Assembly (NCBI GenBank): GCA_964532225.1 | Contig: CAZHHM010000024.1 | Span: forward strand, 1 to 20,920 | DNA: 20,920 bases | Source: CAZHHM01 sp964532225 | GTDB taxonomy: Bacteria; Margulisbacteria; WOR-1; JAKLHX01 | Reading direction: 5' to 3' | Shown here: positions 7,818 through 15,745 of the stretch, one piece after another | Position numbering within the stretch: the stretch's first letter is position 1 | Layout of the letters: each line of letters starts with the position of its first letter | The notes under the pieces: model-generated | Databases searched by the model: none | The model's input: the letters and a program-made list of their open reading frames with translations, nothing else | What the model was told of the DNA's origin: nothing | Position numbers and translations under genes: made by a program

Positions 7818-10065
7818 CTTTTGCGTACCTTACCTGGCCGAGGGAGATACCGCCGTCATTGGCAGGCACTTTTTCGTTGAAATACACCTCGAGCCTCATC
7901 TTTTTGAGCTCTCTGATGACCGATTCGAGAAGCAGCGCGTTCTGGAAGACCCCGCCTGAGAGGCAGACCTTCTTGATCTTTGTCTCCTTGGAGATGATCT
8001 TGCATATCCTGCCTGTGGCCTTTCCGATCGTATTATGGAACTTGTATGAGATATTCTCGGGGGACACTCCTGTCTTAAGGTCTTCAAGGATGCCCGTTAT
8101 TATTTTGGACGTGTCCAGTATAAGATCGTCCGACACCTCAAAATCGTAAGACTTGTAACCTTTGCCCATAGCTATCGATTCAAGCTCTATCGCCGCCTGC
8201 CCTTCGTATGTGACCTCGTCACAGACGCCGATGAGAGAGGATACTGCGTCAAAGAACCTGCCCATACTTGAGGTCATCGGGCTCACGGCGTGGTTCTTGT
8301 AAAGCTTTTTGAAGACCTCGAGGTCGTTCTTGTGTTTTCTGAAAATATCCGGCTTTTGCTTGAACACCTCATCTTTGATCGCATTGTAGAGATATGAGAA
8401 CGCCATCCTGAAAGGCTCTTTCTGCGCCGCGTCCCCTCCGATCAGCGGAACATACTGGAGATGCCCTTTTCTGATGAAGGAACCGGGCCTGCCGGCAAAG
8501 AACTCTCCGCCCCAAACAGCACCGTCGCTGCCGTGCCCCATTCCGTCAAAGGCAACGCCTATGACATCGTCCTCGATCTTGTGTTCCGCCATTACCGACG
8601 CGATATGCGCCTCATGGTGAGGAACAGCTATGTGCCTGACCCCGTGAAGGCTCCTGGCGTATTTCGTGGACAAATACTCGGGATGCGTATCGTAAGCGAC
8701 CACCTTCGGTTTTACCCTGAAAAGCGATTGATACTTGGTTATCGCGCTCTTGAAGAAATTGAACGTTTCGATATTGTCCAGATCCCCGATATACGGCGAT
8801 GTTACAGCGACCTTGCCCCTGGTCAAAGTGAACGTGTTCTTAAGGCCTCCGCCGACGCCCAGAAGCTCCGGCATAGTGTCCCCTGAGATCTTTAATGGAT
8901 CGGGCACATAACCTCTTGACCTGCGGAGCATTATAGATCTGTTCTTTACGACCCTGACGACCGAATCATCGCTCCTGTTCACGATCTTCCTGTCGTGGAC
9001 AAGGAAATAATCAACTATTCCGCGCAGGTTCTGTATAGCTTTGACCTCGTCCTTTATGATAGGTTCACCGGCCCTGTTGGCCGATGTCATGACAAGAGCA
9101 AGGAAATTGTCCTTGAGCAGGAGGAAATGCAGCGGCGAGTTAGGGAGCATGGCGCCGATGTTCTCGTTCTTGGGTGCGACCAGCTCGGAGATCAGTATGC
9201 CTTTCCTTTTTTTCAGAAGGACAATAGGCCTGGCATGAGACTGAAGGAGATCGCTCTCGATATCGCTGACCTTGGCGAACGATTTTATCTCTTTCATGCT
9301 GTAGGCCATGATGGCAAATGGCTTGAAAGGCCTGGATTTTCTTTTTCTGAGCTCTTCTATGGCGGCATTGTTAGTCGCGTCGACGGCGATCTGGTAACCG
9401 CCTATTCCCTTTAATGCGACTATCCTGCCTTCTCTCAGCAGCTGGACAGCTTTGAGTATCGGATCAAGGGTCTCCACCCTTCTGCCGAACTGGTCCATAA
9501 GGAATAGATGCGGACCGCAGTCGTCGCAGGCATTGGGCTCAGCATGGAACCTTCTGTTGCCCGGGTCGGAGTATTCGAATTCGCACAGGCTGCACATGTG
9601 GAAGGAGGCCATTGTGGTCTTCACCCTGTCATAGGGCATATCTTTTATGATAGAGAGCCTTGGCCCGCAGTTCGTACAGTTGATGAATGGATACCCGAAC
9701 CGCCTGTCCTTGGGATTAAAAAGCTCTTTCTCGCATTCTTTGCATGTACCGATGTCGGGAGATATCTGAACTGTCTTTTTGCCACTTTGCGCGGAAGGCA
9801 TTATCCTGAAGCTCATGTACCCGATCGGAGGAAGGTCCTCAATCTCGACTTTTGTGATCTTTGCCTGGGGAGGCTGCTTCGACTTCATGTGGTTGATGAA
9901 CTTGTTGATGGCCTGCTCGCTGCCTTCGACCTCGACCGTTACGCCGGCAGGGGTATTGAGGACAACGCCTGTGAGGCCGATCTTTTTCGCAAGATTGTAA
10001 ACTGTCGGCCTGAAACCGACTCCCTGGACCCTGCCCTTGAAAATTATTCTTTTTCTTGCAACCAT
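7795..10065 (-). CDS. hypF: HypF carbamoyltransferase
   Basis: HypF converts carbamoyl phosphate and ATP to carbamoyl-adenylate and loads HypE. All expected domains are present in the 756 residues. They are an acylphosphatase module (GRVQGVGFRP, catalytic R19); paired zinc fingers with C108/C111, C130/C133, C158/C161 and C180/C183; a YrdC-like domain (~200-380, ALKGIGGYQIAVDA and the LRRSRGY end); and a Kae1-like domain (~400-750, HHEAHIASVMAEH, FDGMGHGSDGAVWGGEF, CLSGGVFQN, NDGGISLGQ). First gene of hypFCDE. No Shine-Dalgarno is visible before the ATG; the preceding bases are a T-run. hypA, hypB and hydrogenase structural genes are not in this window. Confidence 0.97.
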   Translation of the reverse strand: MVARKRIIFKGRVQGVGFRPTVYNLAKKIGLTGVVLNTPAGVTVEVEGSEQAINKFINHMKSKQPPQAKITKVEIEDLPPIGYMSFRIMPSAQSGKKTVQISPDIGTCKECEKELFNPKDRRFGYPFINCTNCGPRLSIIKDMPYDRVKTTMASFHMCSLCEFEYSDPGNRRFHAEPNACDDCGPHLFLMDQFGRRVETLDPILKAVQLLREGRIVALKGIGGYQIAVDATNNAAIEELRKRKSRPFKPFAIMAYSMKEIKSFAKVSDIESDLLQSHARPIVLLKKRKGILISELVAPKNENIGAMLPNSPLHFLLLKDNFLALVMTSANRAGEPIIKDEVKAIQNLRGIVDYFLVHDRKIVNRSDDSVVRVVKNRSIMLRRSRGYVPDPLKISGDTMPELLGVGGGLKNTFTLTRGKVAVTSPYIGDLDNIETFNFFKSAITKYQSLFRVKPKVVAYDTHPEYLSTKYARSLHGVRHIAVPHHEAHIASVMAEHKIEDDVIGVAFDGMGHGSDGAVWGGEFFAGRPGSFIRKGHLQYVPLIGGDAAQKEPFRMAFSYLYNAIKDEVFKQKPDIFRKHKNDLEVFKKLYKNHAVSPMTSSMGRFFDAVSSLIGVCDEVTYEGQAAIELESIAMGKGYKSYDFEVSDDLILDTSKIITGILEDLKTGVSPENISYKFHNTIGKATGRICKIISKETKIKKVCLSGGVFQNALLLESVIRELKKMRLEVYFNEKVPANDGGISLGQVRYAKDVLSSAG

Positions 10066-10098
10066 ATAAAAAACAACCGTTTCAACTTATGTGGGTTT

Positions 10099-10132
10099 TC
10101 CTAAGCTGAACTCGCGAGGCTTTATCTTAGGA
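10099..10132 (-). promoter_or_regulatory. Inverted repeat at the hypF transcription start region
   Basis: The arms TCCTAAG (10099-10105) and CTTAGGA (10126-10132) pair perfectly over 7 bp around a 20-nt loop. The loop contains a second palindrome, CTCGCGAG (10111-10118). The outer arm coincides with the predicted transcription start, so it could be an operator or a hairpin at the very 5' end of the mRNA. There is no T-run after it on the minus strand, so it is not a terminator for copA. Confidence 0.5.
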
Positions 10133-10139
10133 TATATAT

Positions 10140-10168
10140 ATGATATCAAAAAATAGGCTAAAGGTCAA
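10140..10168 (-). promoter_or_regulatory. Sigma70-type promoter of hypFCDE
   Basis: On the minus strand TTGACC (10163-10168) and TATCAT (10140-10145) are separated by 17 nt, each matching five of six consensus bases. The predicted start near 10132 gives a 5' leader of about 68 nt. It lies just after the copA stop codon. Confidence 0.72.
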
Positions 10169-10183
10169 TTGGTAATTTTGGCT

Positions 10184-12355
10184 CTATTTTGCCATATTTA
10201 TGCGTTTAAAATTGAGCAGCAATGAGTTCATTACCACTGATATTGAGCTCATTCCCATGGCCAAAGCGGCTATCGCCGGGTTCAGCATCAGACCGGTATA
10301 CGGAAAAAGCATCCCCGCAGCTATCGGGATGCCCACCAGATTATAAACGAACGCCCAGAACAGGTTCGATCTTATCGTGTTCATGGTAAGCCGGCTTACC
10401 TCTATAGCTTTTACCGCGCCGAGCAGATCCCCTTTGACAAGGACAATATCAGCGGACTCCATCGCGATATCTGTCCCGGACCCGACGGCGATCCCCACAT
10501 CCGCCTGCTTAAGGGATGGAGCGTCATTTATGCCGTCTCCCACCATTGCCACCGGACCGGATGTTCTTTGCAGCTCTTTCACGCGCTCAAGCTTTTCTTC
10601 CGGAAGAAGCGAGGAATAGTGGTCAGTTATCCCTGCCCTTGCCGCCACTGCCGATGCTGTCCTCTCGTTGTCGCCGGTAAGCATGTACGGTTTGATCTTC
10701 CTCTTTTTCAGCAATTCGACCGCTTTTACGGATGTCTCCCTGATCTCATCCGCTACCGAAATGAACCCTTCGGCCTTTCCGTTCCTGGAAACGAAAGCGA
10801 CCGTCTCTCCGTTCGCCGCTCTTTTTTCCGCTGCCGCCATCAAAGCTGACGTGTCTATGCCAAGCTCGGCCATGAAGCGCTGCGTACCGACAGAGATCTT
10901 ATCTCCCTCCACCGTTCCGGCTATCCCTTTTCCCGGGTAAGACATGAAATCCCGAACATCGGCCAGCATAACTCCTTTGACACCGGCATATGAAACGACA
11001 GCTTCGGACACCGGATGTTCGCTTTTGTTCTCCAGGCTCGCGGTCACTCTGAGGATAGCGTCCTCATTGCTGATATGGGATACGCTCAACTGCCCTTTTG
11101 TCAGAGTGCCGGTCTTGTCGAACGCTACAGCCTTTACTTTGCCGGCGGTCTCGAGAGCCCCTGCGTTCTTGATAAGTATGCCGTGCTTTGCGGCCTTCCC
11201 GACCCCCACAACGACAGCCAGAGGGGTAGCAAGGCCGAGAGCGCAAGGACAGGATATCACAAGCACCGAGATGAACGAGAGGAATGCAAGGCTGAAAGAA
11301 TGCACGGGAGACAGGAACATCCAGTATATAAAGGCAGTTGCAGCAACGGCCATTACGAACGGGACGAACACCGCCGAGACCCTGTCGGCAAGATGCTGTA
11401 CCGGCGCTTTTGATGCCGATGCGCTCACCACAAGCTTGATGATGTTGAACAGAACAGTGTCTTTGCCGACCTTTTCTGCCGTAAAGTTGAACGTCCCTGT
11501 CCTGTTCACCGTGCCTGTAATGACCTTCGACCCGGCGGATTTCTCAACAGGCACGCTTTCTCCTGTGATCATGGATTCATCGACGGCGGAATTCCCGGAA
11601 ATGATGGTCCCGTCCGCAGGGACCCTTTCCCCGGGTCTTATCACCACCGTTTCCCCCGGAACGATGTCCGAAGCCTTCACCGCCACCTCTTTGCCGTCCC
11701 TTATGACGGTAGCATCCTCCGGCTGAAGGGCCATAAGCCCTCTGATCGCCGAGGATGTCCTTCTTTTTGACCTCGACTCGAGGTATTTACCCAGAAGGAT
11801 GAACGAAATAATGAAAGCCCCGGTCTCAAAATATATATCCGGCATTATCCCGACCGAGGTGAAGACCTGCGGATAGGTCATGGAGAAAATGCTGAAAAAG
11901 TAAGCGGCACCGGACCCGATAGCGACCAGTGTGTTCATGTCGCTTGAGAAATGACGCAGCTTCTTTATCGCGCCGGATATGAACTGCCATCCGCACCAGA
12001 ACTGAACTACCGTTGCCAGTATAAAAGGAAAGAACACGAACCCGTTCATCGAGAGCAGGAATATCAGCAGTGACAGGACCATTGAAACGGCCATCTTTTT
12101 GCCCGAGGAAGTATCCCCGTCAAGATCAACAGAAGAGGTCACCTTGTACCCGATATCATCAACCGCCTTGCCGATCGGTCCTATCCCCGTCACCGAAGGG
12201 TCAAAGGTCACACTTGCCATATTCAGCGGCAGATTGACCGACGCCTGCTTCACGCCTTTGACCGACAGAATGGCCGACTCTACGGCAGAGACACACCCGG
12301 CACAGGACATGCCTGAGATCCCTATCTCCGCTATTCGGTCTTTCTGATCTACCAT
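10184..12355 (-). CDS. copA: CopA-type Cu(+) P1B-ATPase
   Basis: This inner-membrane pump exports monovalent copper. The start used (ATG 12353-12355) leads directly into one N-terminal metal-binding domain, GMSCAGC (C18/C21). The frame stays open upstream inside motB, but that part is not HMA-like. Of the 723 residues the landmarks are TGES 264-267, the membrane CPC 369-371, the phosphorylated D413 in DKTGT, SEHP, and VGDGIND. The last helices carry FVYN and MGMSS, the Cu(+)-type signature (P1B-1). It overlaps the motB-like stop by 7 bp, so it appears to be the last gene of the motor operon. No hairpin terminator follows. A copper ATPase has no known role in such motors; it may be a passenger. 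Confidence 0.94.
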   Translation of the reverse strand: MVDQKDRIAEIGISGMSCAGCVSAVESAILSVKGVKQASVNLPLNMASVTFDPSVTGIGPIGKAVDDIGYKVTSSVDLDGDTSSGKKMAVSMVLSLLIFLLSMNGFVFFPFILATVVQFWCGWQFISGAIKKLRHFSSDMNTLVAIGSGAAYFFSIFSMTYPQVFTSVGIMPDIYFETGAFIISFILLGKYLESRSKRRTSSAIRGLMALQPEDATVIRDGKEVAVKASDIVPGETVVIRPGERVPADGTIISGNSAVDESMITGESVPVEKSAGSKVITGTVNRTGTFNFTAEKVGKDTVLFNIIKLVVSASASKAPVQHLADRVSAVFVPFVMAVAATAFIYWMFLSPVHSFSLAFLSFISVLVISCPCALGLATPLAVVVGVGKAAKHGILIKNAGALETAGKVKAVAFDKTGTLTKGQLSVSHISNEDAILRVTASLENKSEHPVSEAVVSYAGVKGVMLADVRDFMSYPGKGIAGTVEGDKISVGTQRFMAELGIDTSALMAAAEKRAANGETVAFVSRNGKAEGFISVADEIRETSVKAVELLKKRKIKPYMLTGDNERTASAVAARAGITDHYSSLLPEEKLERVKELQRTSGPVAMVGDGINDAPSLKQADVGIAVGSGTDIAMESADIVLVKGDLLGAVKAIEVSRLTMNTIRSNLFWAFVYNLVGIPIAAGMLFPYTGLMLNPAIAALAMGMSSISVVMNSLLLNFKRINMAK

Positions 12356-13086
12356 ACGACCCCGTTCTGCATCATTTTTATCTTTATCCTCTTGCCCGGA
12401 AGAAGCCGTCCCGATCCGTAAGTCGACAGATATGTCCTGGGGATGAACAGCTTGGCCTTTTTGGGGTCTATGCCGAGCTTTGCACATATGCCGGCAATGG
12501 TGTCCCCCCGCTGGGTCGTGTAATAGTAATAGCCGTCGGCGAACTTCACGATCTTCTTAAGCACTATCTTCACCGGATATATGACCTCGGATATGACAAA
12601 AGTCGCGACCTCGTCCGAAGCTATCTGCACACTGGGGAAATACCCGTTGTACGATCCGCTGCTCTTTGCTATCGCCTGGGCAGCGAGCTGATTGATCTTC
12701 TGCATCTCTTTTCTTGAGATCTTTTCCTGGTAAGGATATGTTATCGTCCTTCCAAGCTGGATGGAAGCAACTGCAGTAAGCTTTTTGACCGTTGTCGGGA
12801 GCTTTTCCTGCTCGGCTATGGACAGTTTCGGTTTTTTCATAGGGACGGCGATCATGTGCGGTTTTGTCCTGCCCCGGAACGTATCCTCGATGCTCTTTAT
12901 GACCGCCTCGACATCCGCCTTTGACTGTCCGCCGCTTTGGGCGGAAACGTACATCGAGAACATGATCAGGAAGAATATCATCAGGAAGGTCATCAGGTCG
13001 GCAAGGTTAACGGCCCAGGCAGTTCCTCTAAATTCGTCCGCCTCGCCCTCAGCTTCTTCCGCTTCGATATTACGTAGTGCTGACAT
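12349..13086 (-). CDS. motB: MotB-like stator protein with C-terminal LysM domain
   Basis: The 245-residue protein has a short charged N-terminus and one membrane helix, AWAVNLADLMTFLMIFFLIM (23-42). D30 is placed like the ion-binding D32 of E. coli MotB. In MotB proteins this helix pairs with MotA to form the ion channel. The region after the helix (about 55-180) is not recognised. The end (188-238; YTTQRGDT, GICAKLGIDP, LLPGKRIKIKM) reads as a LysM peptidoglycan-binding module, where MotB normally has an OmpA-like domain. The start shares one base with the motA stop (TAATG), indicating coupling. TolR/ExbD is a less likely alternative because the helix wording and the motA partner are clearly Mot-type. 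Confidence 0.82.
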   Translation of the reverse strand: MSALRNIEAEEAEGEADEFRGTAWAVNLADLMTFLMIFFLIMFSMYVSAQSGGQSKADVEAVIKSIEDTFRGRTKPHMIAVPMKKPKLSIAEQEKLPTTVKKLTAVASIQLGRTITYPYQEKISRKEMQKINQLAAQAIAKSSGSYNGYFPSVQIASDEVATFVISEVIYPVKIVLKKIVKFADGYYYYTTQRGDTIAGICAKLGIDPKKAKLFIPRTYLSTYGSGRLLPGKRIKIKMMQNGVVW

Positions 13087-13847
13087 TATTGCTTTTTGGT
13101 CTTGGTCTTGCTGTAGGTATATGCAGAGAGGTTGCGTTCAATGGTTGAAGGCAGCTCTCCGGCCTGGATCATCAGCATGCCTTCAAGGAGCATTTCCTTT
13201 GACTGGAGTTCCCTCTCGTTCCTGTACTTGAGCTTACCTGAGACCGGGTTAAGTATGATATAACCGACCAGGATCCCGTAAAGGGAGGCCATAACGGCCA
13301 TGGCCATGGCGGGACCTACGCTGGTCGGATCGCTCAACTGCTGAAGGACCCTGATAACACCGGCAAGGGTCCCGAAAAGACCGAACACCGGAGCGAACAG
13401 CCCTGCGTTCAGGATAGCTTTGGCGATCGTCGCATGCCTTGATTTTGTCTGGAATATCTCTTTTTCCGAGACCTCCTTTATCATATGAGGCTCGATGTTG
13501 AGGATCATCATTGAAATTATCTTTGAGAGGAACTGGTCGGGCCACTTCTTTCCTTCATCTTTAAGGGAATACAGGCCCTCTTTTTTTGCTTTTTCGGCAA
13601 GCTGCTTGATCAGAGATATGGTCTTTGCGGGGCTGAACGGCGGCTCAAGGAAAAAGGTAAGATAGGTCCTGATTATATCCTTTAGCAGCCATGGAGGTGT
13701 ATTGATCAGCGCTGCCGCGCCTACACCGCAGCCAACGACAACGAGCGCCTCAAGGTCCCAATAGGCCGTTATGCTACCGGCGGCATGCCCCAGAAAATAA
13801 AGCATGTAGCCAAGAGCGGACATCGAGATTATGAGTGTAAAATCCAT
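13086..13847 (-). CDS. motA: MotA-like stator channel protein
   Basis: The 253-residue protein has the MotA layout: two N-terminal membrane helices (~3-20, 33-50), a long cytoplasmic loop, then two helices (~148-172, ~182-203). The conserved prolines of the last two helices are present as P153 (FAPVFGLFGTLAG) and P201 (ILNPVSG). In the loop, AKKEGLYSLK (87-96) aligns with the E. coli torque segment. By eye K88 sits at the place of R90 and K96 at the place of E98, the latter a charge reversal. An AGGGA ribosome site precedes the ATG, 10 bp after the FliF-FliG fusion gene. ExbB/TolQ are relatives but have a different helix layout. Confidence 0.88.
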   Translation of the reverse strand: MDFTLIISMSALGYMLYFLGHAAGSITAYWDLEALVVVGCGVGAAALINTPPWLLKDIIRTYLTFFLEPPFSPAKTISLIKQLAEKAKKEGLYSLKDEGKKWPDQFLSKIISMMILNIEPHMIKEVSEKEIFQTKSRHATIAKAILNAGLFAPVFGLFGTLAGVIRVLQQLSDPTSVGPAMAMAVMASLYGILVGYIILNPVSGKLKYRNERELQSKEMLLEGMLMIQAGELPSTIERNLSAYTYSKTKTKKQ

Positions 13848-13857
13848 TTTCCCTGTC

Positions 13858-15339
13858 TTATCCCCTGTTTATGGTTATTTCGCCGGCCCCTTCAAGCTGC
13901 TTGGCTGCGTTGGAGAGCCTCCTCTTCGCCGCTTCAACGACATCATCTGACTGCTTTGGCATCATCTCAAGCCACTCCTTTACCACCCCGGCGGATTCTT
14001 CGGGAAGTATCTTCATGAACTTTTCTTTGATGCTTTCATCGGAGGCCTGTATCACCATCGCGATATCCTGTATCTTGGACCTCATCACTACCTTGATGAG
14101 CATCTGGTCTTCAAGGGCCATGATATCGGAGAACAGCACCATCTGTGCCCTGATCTTTGTTGACGCTTCGGGATTGCTCTTTTTCAGGGACTCGATGGCC
14201 TTTTCTGCTATTGAAGTCGATGAATTATTAAGGATCTTAAGCAGGTCATCGGCGCCTCCTATGCTTCCCTCTATCCTCGATTTGATCTTGTCTTCGAGCG
14301 TATCAATGGATTTCCTGTCCAGTTCCCTGTCGGCAACGATATAAGAGAACGTATCGTCGCTCAGCTTATCGGACATGCTTGACAGTATCTTTGCCGACAC
14401 TTTCGGATCGAGCGAAGAGACAACGTCCGCGACCACCTTGCTGTCCTCTTTTTCAAGGACCTTGATCAGTTTATCGGTCTCAGTTTCGGTTATGAAAGAG
14501 AATGGCCTTATAATGACCTTGCCTGAAGCTGCGGCAGCAGCATAAGCTGCCGGAGATACCGACGATTTTTCCTCTCCGCCGCCCGCGGTCGCAGCCTGAG
14601 CAGCAAGTGCGCTGGCTATTCCGGCCGAACCGGAGTCCTTTTTATCGCCGCCCTCTTTAAGGGCTTTTACCGCCGTCATGGTCACACCGGACATTCTCCC
14701 GGAGAAGAGGAACACCACAACCACGATAGCCGCGAAATAAGCCAGATACTGAAGGATGCCGTCGAGAGTAAGGAAACCAGGACGCCCGCCGCCGGCCGCA
14801 GCTGTTCCCAGGGCCTTCATCTGGTTAAGCTCCACCTGCTGTACGGTCACAGTGTCTTTTCGTTCTTTCTTTATGCCCAGCACGACCTCGGCTATCTTTT
14901 TCATGGATTCTATCTGGGCCGGCGTCACCTTTTTGTCCACCAGAAGGACGACAGATATCTTTGTTATAAGGTTCTCGGGTATTTCGACCATGCTTTGCAC
15001 GGTCTTGCTGGTCTGCTGGCTTTGGGGTACCTGGGAAACCTCTGTGTTGGAGGCCAGCCCAGGCATGACCTCGCCTCTGGCAGCCCTCACGGTCCTGACT
15101 TCGCTGACACGCGTTTCAAGCTTTTCCGTGGTGGTCTCTTTCCTCTCGGGGTTCAGGAGCACATCGATCACTACTACAAAATTGCCTTCCCCGACTATAG
15201 GGATCAGGGATTTAGTAAGACGGTCCTCAAGATGGGCCTCTATTGCGACCTTTTCACTGGCAGGCATATAAGTGGCGGCATTCGTGGCCGCTGTCATAAA
15301 AAGCATCAGACATATGATCAAGACCTTTAGCTTTTTCAC
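13858..15339 (-). CDS. FliF-FliG fusion: secreted RBM3, membrane helix, FliG middle and C domains
   Basis: This is a 493-residue protein with a GTG start and a Sec signal (about 1-21). Residues ~29-172 match the third ring-building motif and end of the periplasmic part of FliF (MS ring): LEDRLTKSLIPIVGEGNFVV, then SKTVQS, KISVVLLVDKKVTPAQIE and LGIKKERKDTVTV. A membrane helix (~195-213) and an Ala-rich linker (~217-275) follow. Residues ~290-345 read like the FliG middle domain and ~360-490 like the FliG C domain (GGADDLLKIL, VLFSDIMALED, IKEKF, AGEITI). The N-terminal FliF helix, RBM1 and RBM2 are missing, as is the FliG N domain that normally docks FliG to FliF. It therefore looks like a one-piece rotor. 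Domain calls are by eye but collinear over long stretches. Confidence 0.83.
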   Translation of the reverse strand: MKKLKVLIICLMLFMTAATNAATYMPASEKVAIEAHLEDRLTKSLIPIVGEGNFVVVIDVLLNPERKETTTEKLETRVSEVRTVRAARGEVMPGLASNTEVSQVPQSQQTSKTVQSMVEIPENLITKISVVLLVDKKVTPAQIESMKKIAEVVLGIKKERKDTVTVQQVELNQMKALGTAAAGGGRPGFLTLDGILQYLAYFAAIVVVVFLFSGRMSGVTMTAVKALKEGGDKKDSGSAGIASALAAQAATAGGGEEKSSVSPAAYAAAAASGKVIIRPFSFITETETDKLIKVLEKEDSKVVADVVSSLDPKVSAKILSSMSDKLSDDTFSYIVADRELDRKSIDTLEDKIKSRIEGSIGGADDLLKILNNSSTSIAEKAIESLKKSNPEASTKIRAQMVLFSDIMALEDQMLIKVVMRSKIQDIAMVIQASDESIKEKFMKILPEESAGVVKEWLEMMPKQSDDVVEAAKRRLSNAAKQLEGAGEITINRG

Positions 15340-15346
15340 CTGCCGT

Positions 15347-15745
15347 TCATCTCCCCTCTTGTAAACGTTGTTTCAGCTCGACAATATATCTTCGTATGTT
15401 CTGGTTCTCCGGCTCAAGCTTAGCGGCCTTTTCCCAGGTCTTCAGAGCCGCCCTGTCCATATCTAATAAATAAAATATAGCACCCAGTCTCTTTAACGCA
15501 AGTAGGTTCTCGGGTTCTTTTCGTAAAATGTCGTTGCAGATGTCTATCGCTTTCTTGTATTCTGCCAGCGAAAAATACTTTTTCGCCTGTTCAAGGGCTT
15601 CGTGCGTCGGATCAACGGTAGCTTCACTGGTCGCCTCGCTGGTAGCATACACAGGCCTGACAACCTGAAGCTGCGCGTGCACAGGCAGCTGGCATGCTGC
15701 CAGACCGGCCATCATTATCGCGGACCCGATATACGTTTTTCTCAT
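15347..15745 (-). CDS. Small secreted TPR protein
   Basis: A 132-residue protein with an N-terminal signal sequence (about 1-24, ending PVHA), then a Thr/Ser/Ala-rich linker (SEATSEATVDP). About two TPR units follow (~45-128: YFSLAEYKKAIDICNDIL, then ENLLALKRLGAIFYLLD). TPRs mediate protein contacts; here it would act in the periplasm. The TPR part closely resembles the C-terminal tail of the preceding PorV-like protein, suggesting module duplication. The start overlaps the preceding stop by 4 bp (ATGA) and the FliF-FliG fusion begins 7 bp after its own stop, so it is in the same operon. Confidence 0.78.
   Translation of the reverse strand: MRKTYIGSAIMMAGLAACQLPVHAQLQVVRPVYATSEATSEATVDPTHEALEQAKKYFSLAEYKKAIDICNDILRKEPENLLALKRLGAIFYLLDMDRAALKTWEKAAKLEPENQNIRRYIVELKQRLQEGR

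Noticed and set aside
10099..10132. Terminator after copA
   Set aside because: The inverted repeat has a 20-nt loop and is followed by AAAACCC rather than a T-run on the minus strand, and it lies downstream of the hypF promoter.
10944..11726. Long open frame on the + strand (260 codons) opposite copA
   Set aside because: The Ser/Thr/Pro-rich translation is a shadow of the copA coding strand, which carries all P-type ATPase motifs.
12356..12487. Upstream extension of copA by 44 codons
   Set aside because: The extra residues are not HMA-like and lie wholly inside the LysM region of the motB-like gene; the ATG at 12355 leads directly into the metal-binding domain.
12349..15339. Ordinary flagellar gene cluster
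   Set aside because: No rod, hook, export, switch or filament gene is present; FliF is truncated, FliG lacks its N domain and the EHPQ motif, and MotB lacks the OmpA-like domain.
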